The position numbers were made by a program, and so were the translations under genes. Below are positions 10,116 through 17,078 of a stretch of 64,000 bases of DNA, in pieces. Positions within the stretch are counted from its first letter, which is position 1; each line of letters begins with the position of its first letter. Under the pieces are notes generated by a model that saw nothing but the letters and a program-made list of their open reading frames with translations, was not told the DNA's origin and ran no database searches. Source of the DNA: Symbiodinium natans (Eukaryota; Sar; Dinophyceae; Suessiales; Symbiodiniaceae); NCBI GenBank assembly GCA_905221605.1, contig CAJNDS010002206.1:291226-355225 (forward strand). Reading direction: 5' to 3'.

Positions 10116-10655
10116 TTATGAAAAGATGCGATTTAACATTTTTATCATAAACTCAACCTCCTCCTTTTCATTAAGGCATCGTTTAAAGTAATCACTAAAA
10201 AACATAATCGCCAACTCTTCTATTTCTATCGTAAATGGTTTTTTATATCTCGTCCTCATAGTTTCATATATATCATTAAATACACCTGTGAAACCTGGGT
10301 CTCTTCTAAAAGATGAAATGTCGTTAATGTCTTCAATGTCGGTGATGTCTAAATATTTCATCCTTAACAACACCATTCGTAAATAAAAAAATGAATCACT
10401 GTTAATGTGTTTTTTTAAAGACTTGTCCTCCACCACCCGTTTCGCTACTAAAACTTCGCAAGGTAAAACTGGTATTTTGTCAAGTATGGTTTTAAACCTT
10501 ATTGTCTTCTCTCTATCGCTGTATATCCGATACTGACTATAAGAAGTTATGGTTTTGAAAAGGTCATTGCGCAATTTTTTTTTACCTAAAAGTTTGATTG
10601 TCACAATTTGGTCAAGGCATCTTTCACACCTACACACCTGCACCATATCTAACAT
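10116..10655 (-). CDS. Cys-rich tandem paralogue 2, diverged
   Basis: 179 aa from Met at 10655 (MLDMVQVCRCERC). The open frame extends to 10736, but those 27 extra codons read through the promoter palindrome and the paralogues start at MLDMV/MVCEQC, so the short start is preferred. The first CxxC (CRCERC) is kept, but the second CxxC found in copies 1 and 3 is lost; the middle is basic (LLGKKKLRNDLFKTI). The C-terminal helix (ELAIMFFSDYFKRCL ... MIKMLNRIF) aligns with copy 1. It looks like a duplicate diverging in function. Confidence 0.65.
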   Translation of the reverse strand: MLDMVQVCRCERCLDQIVTIKLLGKKKLRNDLFKTITSYSQYRIYSDREKTIRFKTILDKIPVLPCEVLVAKRVVEDKSLKKHINSDSFFYLRMVLLRMKYLDITDIEDINDISSFRRDPGFTGVFNDIYETMRTRYKKPFTIEIEELAIMFFSDYFKRCLNEKEEVEFMIKMLNRIFS

Positions 10656-10667
10656 ATATAAAAAATA

Positions 10668-10694
10668 TTTCTTTAAATACTTTTTCCAAAGAAA
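10668..10694 (-). promoter_or_regulatory. Promoter palindrome upstream of paralogue 2
   Basis: Same 27-nt sequence as 10044-10070, 13-22 nt upstream of the preferred starts, again with TATATA toward the gene. Confidence 0.6.
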
Positions 10695-10734
10695 TTTTTT
10701 TATAAAATAATTAGTGTCTCGGAATGCTCCTTCC

Positions 10735-10800
10735 AAAATACACTGCGTTTATTATATCATTCTTTTTATTATCAGCAAAGATAATAAAAAGGATGAGGTA
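10735..10800 (-). pseudogene. Duplicated fragment of the integrase 5' end
   Basis: AATACACTGCGTTTATTATA and the following TCATTCTTTTTATTAT ... AATAAAAAGGATGAG closely match the integrase start region at 9435-9500. The fragment lies directly before paralogue 3, just as the integrase 5' end lies before paralogue 1. The duplicated unit was therefore 'integrase 5' end plus Cys-rich gene'. Confidence 0.7.
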
Positions 10801-10801
10801 T

Positions 10802-11302
10802 TTATGTTGATGATAATAATTTCGCGATGTATTTTTCCATAAATAGCGCGTCTTCCTTTTTCATTTTCTTATTACAAATCTCACCATAAAAGTCAATAAA
10901 AAATGACCTCAAATTTATTTGATGTTTCACCTTCATATTTTCTATTTTCCCTTGGTAGTATATTTGTGTCTGTGTCATTCTGTTATTCCAAAACTTTCCA
11001 TTGACATAAAATTGGATACAATGAGTTATATACCTTACAAACTCCATAGAAAATTTATTTACTTGTTGTTTTGTTTTAGGTGTTGCCAATTCCTTTTTGA
11101 CACCTTTAATGATATAATAAAAAATTATATTTGTTATGTTATGCTTTTTGGATAGTGTTATAAACCTTTTATGGTTACATCTGTCATCGCACTGCATACA
11201 CCGAATATATTTTTTAATATCATTGTTTAATTCTATGGGAAGATGGTTTTTACATAAAAGGGCGGTTGTCGTTTTTAAGTCCTGACACTGCTCACACACC
11301 AT
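10802..11302 (-). CDS. Cys-rich tandem paralogue 3
   Basis: 166 aa. Its N-terminus (MVCEQCQDLKTTTALLCKNH, then ELNNDIKKYIRCMQCDDRC) is almost identical to copy 1, including both CxxC pairs, while the middle and C-terminus have diverged (FFIDFYGEICNKKMKKEDAL). The conserved head with variable tail suggests a fixed binding module (zinc ribbon or partner docking) and a changing target surface, as in virus-host conflict genes; this is inference. It is preceded by the same promoter palindrome (11322-11347). Confidence 0.7.
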   Translation of the reverse strand: MVCEQCQDLKTTTALLCKNHLPIELNNDIKKYIRCMQCDDRCNHKRFITLSKKHNITNIIFYYIIKGVKKELATPKTKQQVNKFSMEFVRYITHCIQFYVNGKFWNNRMTQTQIYYQGKIENMKVKHQINLRSFFIDFYGEICNKKMKKEDALFMEKYIAKLLSST

Positions 11303-11321
11303 ATATAATGTTAAGAAAACA

Positions 11322-11347
11322 TTTCTTTAAATAGTTTTCCAAAGAAA
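11322..11347 (-). promoter_or_regulatory. Promoter palindrome upstream of paralogue 3
   Basis: TTTCTTTAAATAGTTTTCC followed by AAAGAAA, 20 nt before the ATG. One base shorter than the copies at 10044 and 10668, and closest to the copy at 8521. Confidence 0.6.
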
Positions 11348-11380
11348 TGTTTTTATAAAATAATTAATGTCTCGGGACAC

Positions 11381-11510
11381 CCATCCCCAAACATCGGGGA
11401 TGAGCATCCCCAAACATCGGGGATGCCTCATATTTCAATTTAAAAATGTCTTATCCCCAAACATCGGGGGCACCCATCCCCAAACATTGGGGATGAGCAT
11501 CCCAAAACAT
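11381..11510. repeat. Cluster of GC-rich hairpins (CATCCCC-AAACAT-CGGGGATG)
   Basis: Four near-identical hairpins of about 21 bp (11381-11402, 11404-11426, 11452-11473, 11474-11495) and a broken fifth (11497-11510). Stems are CATCCCC/GGGGATG with an AAACAT loop. They sit in a gene-free gap of about 315 bp between paralogue 3 and the next gene. They stand out as GC islands in AT-rich DNA. Possible roles are a replication origin, a transcription boundary or a protein-binding cluster. Confidence 0.8.
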
Positions 11511-11514
11511 AAAA

Positions 11515-11615
11515 ATGACTCAAAAATATTATTAAAAATTATTCAAAATATTATTAAAAATTATTCAAAATTATTCAAAAATATTATTTATTTTAATAAA
11601 TATTATTATTAAAAT
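11515..11615. repeat. AT-only tandem repeat
   Basis: Repeated words AAAATATTATT and AAAAATTATTC with almost no G or C, ending in the palindrome TTTATTTTAATAAATATTATT. It lies between the hairpin cluster and the 137-aa gene; a DNA-unwinding or terminator role is possible. Confidence 0.6.
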
Positions 11616-11619
11616 AAAT

Positions 11620-12033
11620 TTAATCTCCTTTTGCCTCTTCTTGTTGTTCTGTTGTTTTCTTTTTACTTGCTTTCTTCGGTTTGGGTTCTTTTGGTGCTTT
11701 GGGTTCCTTGGGTTCTTTGATTTGCTTTGTTCGTTTAAATACATCTGTGTCTTTTAAAACATTTGCATTTTCCATTGGTATTACTTGTCTTCCTTTCTTT
11801 TCAAATTTTACAGTTAATTCTTCATTTATCTCATCCTCATTTATAGCTATTGATTGCTCTTGTTCTTCTAAAATTTTGTTAAGTTTTTTTCGTCTTAAAT
11901 GGTTTCGTGTGTTCTCTCTCTTTTTCATCATAAACGTTTCGTCTTCTTTCTTTTTGCGATAATACAGTCTTCCATAAATTGCCAGTTGTTCTTTTATCTC
12001 TTCCATTGTCATATCCTCAGGCGCGGTAGGCAT
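11620..12033 (-). CDS. Lys/Glu/Pro-rich basic-tailed protein, unknown
   Basis: 137 aa. The N-terminus (EDMTMEEIKEQLAIYGRLYY) is helical and is followed by strongly basic KKKEDETFMMKKRENTRNHL. The C-terminus is low-complexity (KEPKEPKAPKEPKPKKASKK). The KEP repeats and charge suggest a disordered nucleic-acid-binding or nuclear protein. The start is supported by a TATATATTATATAG stretch directly upstream and a weak relative of the promoter palindrome at 12060-12084. No family recognised. Confidence 0.6.
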   Translation of the reverse strand: MPTAPEDMTMEEIKEQLAIYGRLYYRKKKEDETFMMKKRENTRNHLRRKKLNKILEEQEQSIAINEDEINEELTVKFEKKGRQVIPMENANVLKDTDVFKRTKQIKEPKEPKAPKEPKPKKASKKKTTEQQEEAKGD

Positions 12034-12165
12034 TAATCTATATATTATATAGATAATAATTCTTTAAATACTTTTTTAAAGATTATGTATTTTAAAGATT
12101 ACATTTTTTTATATTAAAATCATTCATAAAAAAGATTATGAAAAATTTTCAAACTAATTAACAAT

Positions 12166-12186
12166 ACTATCTTATGTAGTATCAAT
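12166..12186. repeat. 21-bp direct repeat flanking the GIY-YIG gene, left
   Basis: ACTATCTTATGTAGTATCAA plus T, identical to 12839-12859. It overlaps the stop codon of the endonuclease gene. It contains an imperfect inverted repeat (ATACTA ... TAGTAT). It could be the boundary of a mobile gene insertion. Confidence 0.8.
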
Positions 12187-12777
12187 CTGTTCTAATGAAT
12201 TTAGGTATTGTTGATGTCGTTTGCTTTTTCTATGTGCTGCTATATGTCCTTTTGAGCAAAGTATTCCACATTCACAGTTAATTTTTTGTTTTTTATACTC
12301 AGCAATTTTTTCTGAGTTGTTTTCGCGATATTGTCGGTTTTCTTCCTGTTTCTGCTGTTTGTGTGTTTGTCTATACATTTTTTTAAGGTTAAGCATCCAT
12401 TCTCTATATTCCTCAGAATATTCCTTTTTAGTCCTACCAGCAATTATCTTATTTACACAATCCGTATCTCGTATAAATTCTCCTTCTCGTCTTAATAACT
12501 CTTCCTTCGTCTCACATTTGAAATTTTCCAGAAGTTCAATCTTGCAGTTCTCAACCCCATATTCTTCAAATAAGTCAAAAGACCGAGTGTGTCTGTATTC
12601 ACTGCGTTGATATGCTTTATAACACCCTTTATGATGAGCAAATCTCCGACTTAACTTTTCAGTAGTGCTACCGATATACTGCTTATTATATCCAACATCA
12701 ACGATTTTATAAATTTTACCATTATGGTATTTATTCATATCCATATATATCATAATGTATCTTTTCTTTACATACAT
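12172..12777 (-). CDS. GIY-YIG family endonuclease with C-terminal zinc finger
   Basis: 201 aa. The GIY-YIG nuclease fold is seen as GKIYKIVDVGYNKQYIGST (residues about 20-38), then RRFAHHKGCYKAYQR and the metal-binding Glu in LLRREGEFIRDT. Such enzymes nick or cut DNA and often act as selfish homing-type genes. The C-terminus has CECGILCSKGHIAAHRKSKR, a Cys/His finger likely to help DNA recognition. Internal starts (MIYMDMNKYHNGK) are possible; the first two Met are close together. The gene is bracketed by 21-bp direct repeats, consistent with insertion as a mobile unit. Confidence 0.82.
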   Translation of the reverse strand: MYVKKRYIMIYMDMNKYHNGKIYKIVDVGYNKQYIGSTTEKLSRRFAHHKGCYKAYQRSEYRHTRSFDLFEEYGVENCKIELLENFKCETKEELLRREGEFIRDTDCVNKIIAGRTKKEYSEEYREWMLNLKKMYRQTHKQQKQEENRQYRENNSEKIAEYKKQKINCECGILCSKGHIAAHRKSKRHQQYLNSLEQIDTT

Positions 12778-13050
12778 ACTCTAATAAATCTACATATAAT
12801 GGCATTCCATTGTATGTAAATTCAAACGAATTCGCGACACTATCTTATGTAGTATCAATTATGTGAGCATACCAAGATACTTTCCCCTTTCTCTTGCTCG
12901 CTCACAGTGCTGTGTCTTACACGATTTTCCGAGCATGGGCACAATGGGTTTCTCCTGTTTCATTTTCCGGGGGGATGCGAGGAACGAGCCTCGCATTGCT
13001 ATGCGACTTCTGTACTCTGTCAATATTATATAGATATTAATTTTTAAATA
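12778..13050. other. Intergenic region with GC-rich hairpin
   Basis: Less AT-rich than its surroundings. It holds the right copy of the 21-bp repeat and a perfect 8-bp stem, ATGCGAGG-AACGAG-CCTCGCAT, at 12975-12996. No open frame of note. It may be foreign sequence brought in with the endonuclease gene. Confidence 0.6.
12839..12859. repeat. 21-bp direct repeat flanking the GIY-YIG gene, right
   Basis: Exact copy of 12166-12186, 673 bp away. Confidence 0.8.
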
Positions 13051-13455
13051 TTAATCTAATAAATTAATATTGTTTTGTTTTAATTGTTCAACATCTTTAT
13101 CAATTCTTTCTACATCTTCTTCAATTTTGTCTAACCTTTCTTCACATTCTTCGGGTGTGATTTTCCTATGTTTTGACCATCCTGTGCTACAAAGTTCAAC
13201 GCCTCCGATTTGCTGTGCTGTGTCTGGTTTAAATATTCCATCGTCTGGCGATACATTTCTACCCTTTCCGATTTTAAAACTGCTTCTATCTTCAACAACA
13301 TTAACGACAACCTTGTTATTTTCAGTTGTTGTTTTAGTTTCTTTATGGTATGTGTTTCTTTTACATCTACAAAATAAACAGTTTATACCATCTTTATTAA
13401 CACTTAAACCGCCATCTGTTCCATCTTGGTTATTGTCTTTGTTTGCGTCAGTCAT
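13051..13455 (-). CDS. Hypothetical protein with Cys cluster and C-terminal coiled coil
   Basis: 134 aa. An N-terminal Asp/Asn-rich tail leads to INCLFCRCKRNTYHKE (CxxCxC), then a middle region, and a C-terminal coiled coil (CEERLDKIEEDVERIDKDVE) with regular heptads. No membrane segment. It begins the minus-strand block left of the packaging ATPase. TATA-rich sequence lies just upstream. No recognised family; an oligomeric virion component is possible. Confidence 0.55.
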   Translation of the reverse strand: MTDANKDNNQDGTDGGLSVNKDGINCLFCRCKRNTYHKETKTTTENNKVVVNVVEDRSSFKIGKGRNVSPDDGIFKPDTAQQIGGVELCSTGWSKHRKITPEECEERLDKIEEDVERIDKDVEQLKQNNINLLD

Positions 13456-13478
13456 ATTTATTTATATTAGAAATATTC

Positions 13479-13628
13479 TTATTTTTTCTTCAATTTCAAG
13501 TATTGCAATACTCCTTTACAAATTTCTAAAAACGAATAACAACATCTCCTATACCTTGGCTCTGTTATTACTATTTGTTCCACTTCTTCTATCTCATTTA
13601 TCGCCTTAATGTATTTGTCGTAATTCAT
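13479..13628 (-). CDS. 49-aa small protein
   Basis: A short open frame that fills the gap between the 134-aa gene and the divergently transcribed ATPase. It starts MNYDKYIKAINEIEEVEQIV, continues through a CC pair (RYRRCCYSF) and ends with a basic LQYLKLKKK. Sense, spacing and a TATATAATTA stretch before the ATG fit the element's gene style. Small size keeps confidence moderate. Confidence 0.45.
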   Translation of the reverse strand: MNYDKYIKAINEIEEVEQIVITEPRYRRCCYSFLEICKGVLQYLKLKKK

Positions 13629-13665
13629 TATATAATTAAAATACAAAACTTTCTATATAAATATA

Positions 13666-14454
13666 ATGACTAATAACATACCGATTGTCAAACCAATAGA
13701 CATTCCAGAATACAAATACAAAAACTCAAAATATGATATGATGCCGTCGCTTCCGTTTAGGGGTATATTAGTTGCTTCTTCGACTGGCGGTAAAACGGTA
13801 TTGATACAAAATCTCATATTGAATATTTATAAAGGCTCGTTCGAAAGAATATTTATATTTAGTCCCAGCGTCCATGTTGATGATACGTTTAGACCTGTTA
13901 AAAAATACATAAGTGAAGTAATGAATGTTGATACTGAGAAAGAAAAGGTATTTTATGAAAACTACGACCCAGCGGATTTACAAAAGATAATTGACACTCA
14001 ACACAAAGTAATAGAGTATCAGAAAAAGAACAAACAAAAAGACTTACATTCAATATTGATAGTGATAGACGATCACGCTGACGATCCTAAAACGGTAAGA
14101 TATAGTAATATATTACATGGTCTTTTTACAAGAGGCAGACATAATGCCATTAGTGTTATAGTTTCTACACAAAAATATAATGTTTTAGCACCTATTATAA
14201 GACTGAATGCATCAGCATTATTTATATTCCGCCTAAAAAATATGAATGAAGTAAATGCGTTTATTGAAGAAAATAGCGCCTTGGTTGATAAAGACGAATT
14301 GTATGAGATGTATAGAATTGCTGTTAATGATGCTCCTTATTCTTTTTTATACATAAACACAAATGCAAAAGATGTTAATAAGATGTTCTATATTCGCTTT
14401 GAGAAATTGCTAAAAATAGAGCATTCATTAGACGATCAATACTTACGGAAATGA
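13666..14454 (+). CDS. Genome-packaging ATPase (FtsK/HerA type)
   Basis: 262 aa. This motor pumps DNA into the capsid in Polintons, PLVs and many NCLDVs. Walker A is VASSTGGKT (36-44); Walker B is ILIVIDDHAD (130-139) with the acidic pair at 135-136; the STQ sensor motif is at 167-169. Length matches the family. It is a core gene of the virion module and lies divergently from the 49-aa gene across a roughly 37-bp TATA-rich promoter. Its 3' end faces the 69-aa gene; the 31-bp gap contains AATATTAG ... AATATTATT, a weak hairpin. Confidence 0.9.
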   Translation: MTNNIPIVKPIDIPEYKYKNSKYDMMPSLPFRGILVASSTGGKTVLIQNLILNIYKGSFERIFIFSPSVHVDDTFRPVKKYISEVMNVDTEKEKVFYENYDPADLQKIIDTQHKVIEYQKKNKQKDLHSILIVIDDHADDPKTVRYSNILHGLFTRGRHNAISVIVSTQKYNVLAPIIRLNASALFIFRLKNMNEVNAFIEENSALVDKDELYEMYRIAVNDAPYSFLYINTNAKDVNKMFYIRFEKLLKIEHSLDDQYLRK

Positions 14455-14485
14455 TACATAATATTAGTTGAAATAATATTATTAA

Positions 14486-14695
14486 TCAAATTAATGAATA
14501 ACTGCACAAGTTTATAGCAGGTAGTTTATAATATATTTTATCGCTTTTCGTTTCTTCTAATTTTTCAACTCTTTCAATAACATCTTTTAAAGTATTAAAT
14601 AATAACATATCTGTTCTTGTTTTTTCGTGAATATCTAATTCTTTTATTTGTTTCATATTTTCACTGGCAGTAGATTTAGATGATGAAGAACCCAT
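14486..14695 (-). CDS. Small protein with predicted N-myristoylation signal
   Basis: 69 aa. It begins MGSSSSKSTASENMK, the classical MGxxxS/T context for N-myristoyl transfer after Met removal. The middle is helical (KDVIERVEKLEETKSDK). The lipid anchor would place it at host membranes or an internal virion membrane. It lies 25 bp downstream of the fibre gene in the same direction as the capsid genes. The family is unknown; the myristoylation call is motif-based. Confidence 0.55.
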   Translation of the reverse strand: MGSSSSKSTASENMKQIKELDIHEKTRTDMLLFNTLKDVIERVEKLEETKSDKIYYKLPAINLCSYSLI

Positions 14696-14720
14696 TATAT
14701 ATTAATTTAGAATTTAAGTA

Positions 14721-17033
14721 TTATGCTTTTGCTTTTGCCTTTGCTTCTCCTTTTAACTTCTTTACTTCCTTCTTTAAATCTTCAACTTCTTTAATCAAAT
14801 GCTGTAAGGCCCCGTGTGTAATAACTGCTGTTTTACAATAGTCAAGGCGTTTATGTCCCTTATTATCTGTTGTTATAATCCCCTCCCATTCTCGTGGTAT
14901 TACCTGTTCAAAGTCCTGTGCTACATACCCCAAATGATTAACTTTATTTTTCTCTTCGTTTAAATGTGTAAAATTAAATGTTTTAGGCTTTACATATTTA
15001 ACTATTTCATAACATTTTTTACTATCAACTTCTTTCACATTCTCTTTTAATGAAAAATCGGAAGAATAACCGAAAGTTCCATCAATATACACACCAGTTG
15101 GCATTATTTCTAAAACTTCATTACCCGCTCCAACCGATCCGAAATAAAAATAATATTCGCCACCAGCATCAGTATTTAAAAACTGTATCTGATCTACTGT
15201 GCTTATTGTCTCCTGTGTTATTTCTAAATTGTTATTTATCTTCACTTTTCCATCCGTTAATTGAATTTCAGGCGTGCTACTTTCTAAACCCATTGTTAAA
15301 TTCATTTCTCCTGCTTGATCACCATTTCTAATATATAACTTATATTGAGTGTCCAATACTTCTTTAAATTCACTACTATTCTGGAACATAAAACGTCCCC
15401 AACTAATAATGTCTGCCTCACCAACAATATTACCAATACTGTTAAATGTTAAGTTATTTGTAACTGCTCTGTTTATTGTTATTCCGTTAGTGTCATTCAA
15501 CTGCAAACAGATGGTAGCAGTTGTAGGATCGGTTGTTCTGTTCGTCTGCAATGAAAAATTAATCTCTTCTGTTGATATTACATTTAATGAATTATTAACG
15601 TCTGCTCTTTGAAAGATTCTACCTGAATTATTGACATAAATATCACTATTAAATGTTGATATATTTTGAAATGATGATGTGCCACCAAAATTAGCATTTC
15701 CTCCACTTACATTTAGTTTATTTGCTCCTTGAATTGCTCCAATTCCTAAACTTAAACAATAAACTCCACTACCGTTTGCTGTATTTAATAAAAGTAATGA
15801 AGCGCTATCATTGCTCGTGTTATATGCATTAATATTGAAGGAGTTAAATCTTAGATACCCTTGTGCGTTTTTTATGGTTAAAACATTACTGGCATCCGTT
15901 GTATCTTTATAAAATGTAAGTCCTGAATTATTAGAAATATTTGCATTTTCTCCATCAAAATTTAAATCATTTGTTAAATCTAAATTACCATCCACTTTTA
16001 AATTCTGTCTGATAATCGCACTATCAACAACATCTAATGTATAACCTCCTGTTAATGTATTTGCTCCTGTATCTACTAATAATGAATGTGTTTTAACATA
16101 TTGGTCAGCATTATTATTTAGATTCAAAATTCTACCTGTATCACCGACGGAATTATAACAATCAATATTATCATTATTAAAGGCAATATAATTATCAGTA
16201 TTCCTAACTGTAAATGATAAATTAGCATCTGCTGTGTTTTCTACAACTAACCCGCCGGTCGGTGTTTCTATCTTACCGCTCATTTTATAACCTGCGTTAT
16301 TATTTGTTAAATCTAATTGTTTTATGGCATCGTCTGATGTATTATTACAAAATATTTTATCGCCTTGTAAAGTTATATAACTCGTTGCGTTCTTAAACTC
16401 TGCTAAGACTTTATCACCTCCTCCTGTCTGATTGCTAAATAATAATCCTGCTATTGGTGATATATTTATTGTTGAGTTATTTAAGGTTAAACCACTATGA
16501 ATAACCGTAGGGGCGGAACAATCAATAATAGGATTGGCACTAAATCTATTTGTAAAATCACTAACCGGAACTCTTAAAGCAAGTAAATTATCTATTTCTG
16601 TATCACTATATCCACCGCCAGCACCTACTAATCCATCTACCTCGGTTTTATTGTAATAATTAGTTGCCAACTGTGTGTTAGTTTGGAAATTAGTTGATAA
16701 ATTAGTGTCTATTTGTGTTTGTGTATAATAATTAGTGAAGGTCGTGTCTATTTCCGTTTTGTTGTAAAACGTGCTTGTTAAGGTGGCATTTGTTTGATAA
16801 TCAGTGTCTAATAAATGTGATACAGAACTAATATTATGGAAGTTTTGCAGTTGCTTTGTATTTAAAATTGCAATGTCTGCGGCGTTTGTTGCTATGTCTG
16901 TCGAGTTTGCCGTGTTGATGTCTCCTACTTCTGTTTTTGTAGCATATTGGTCGTTTATTTCCGTTGCTCCTGTTGAGAAAATTTTATATATTTCGTTGGC
17001 ATAAACCGTGTTTATATTGTTGATTGAAGCCAT
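14721..17033 (-). CDS. Fibre/spike protein with C-terminal S74 intramolecular chaperone domain
   Basis: 770 aa. Residues about 60-140 hold fibre repeats of the YYNKTEVD / FYNKTEID type, common in phage and giant-virus trimeric fibres. A long Asn/Thr-rich beta region follows, without a transmembrane segment. The C-terminus (about 656-770) matches the peptidase S74 chaperone: SSDFSLKENV with the Ser-Asp ... Lys signature at 658-663, LGYVAQDFEQVIP, and a final coiled coil (LIKEVEDLKKEVKKLKG). In known S74 proteins this domain directs trimer folding and then cuts itself off. The protein is a likely receptor-binding fibre, next to the major capsid gene. Confidence 0.85.
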   Translation of the reverse strand: MASINNINTVYANEIYKIFSTGATEINDQYATKTEVGDINTANSTDIATNAADIAILNTKQLQNFHNISSVSHLLDTDYQTNATLTSTFYNKTEIDTTFTNYYTQTQIDTNLSTNFQTNTQLATNYYNKTEVDGLVGAGGGYSDTEIDNLLALRVPVSDFTNRFSANPIIDCSAPTVIHSGLTLNNSTINISPIAGLLFSNQTGGGDKVLAEFKNATSYITLQGDKIFCNNTSDDAIKQLDLTNNNAGYKMSGKIETPTGGLVVENTADANLSFTVRNTDNYIAFNNDNIDCYNSVGDTGRILNLNNNADQYVKTHSLLVDTGANTLTGGYTLDVVDSAIIRQNLKVDGNLDLTNDLNFDGENANISNNSGLTFYKDTTDASNVLTIKNAQGYLRFNSFNINAYNTSNDSASLLLLNTANGSGVYCLSLGIGAIQGANKLNVSGGNANFGGTSSFQNISTFNSDIYVNNSGRIFQRADVNNSLNVISTEEINFSLQTNRTTDPTTATICLQLNDTNGITINRAVTNNLTFNSIGNIVGEADIISWGRFMFQNSSEFKEVLDTQYKLYIRNGDQAGEMNLTMGLESSTPEIQLTDGKVKINNNLEITQETISTVDQIQFLNTDAGGEYYFYFGSVGAGNEVLEIMPTGVYIDGTFGYSSDFSLKENVKEVDSKKCYEIVKYVKPKTFNFTHLNEEKNKVNHLGYVAQDFEQVIPREWEGIITTDNKGHKRLDYCKTAVITHGALQHLIKEVEDLKKEVKKLKGEAKAKAKA

Positions 17034-17078
17034 TATTAAATTAAGTAGATTTTATTTAATTTAATAATGTTTTATTTC

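Noticed and set aside
10656-10736. N-terminal extension of paralogue 2
   Set aside because: The extra codons read through the promoter palindrome and have no counterpart in the other two copies.
11381-11510. CRISPR array
   Set aside because: Units are adjacent self-complementary hairpins without regular unique spacers, in a eukaryotic virus.
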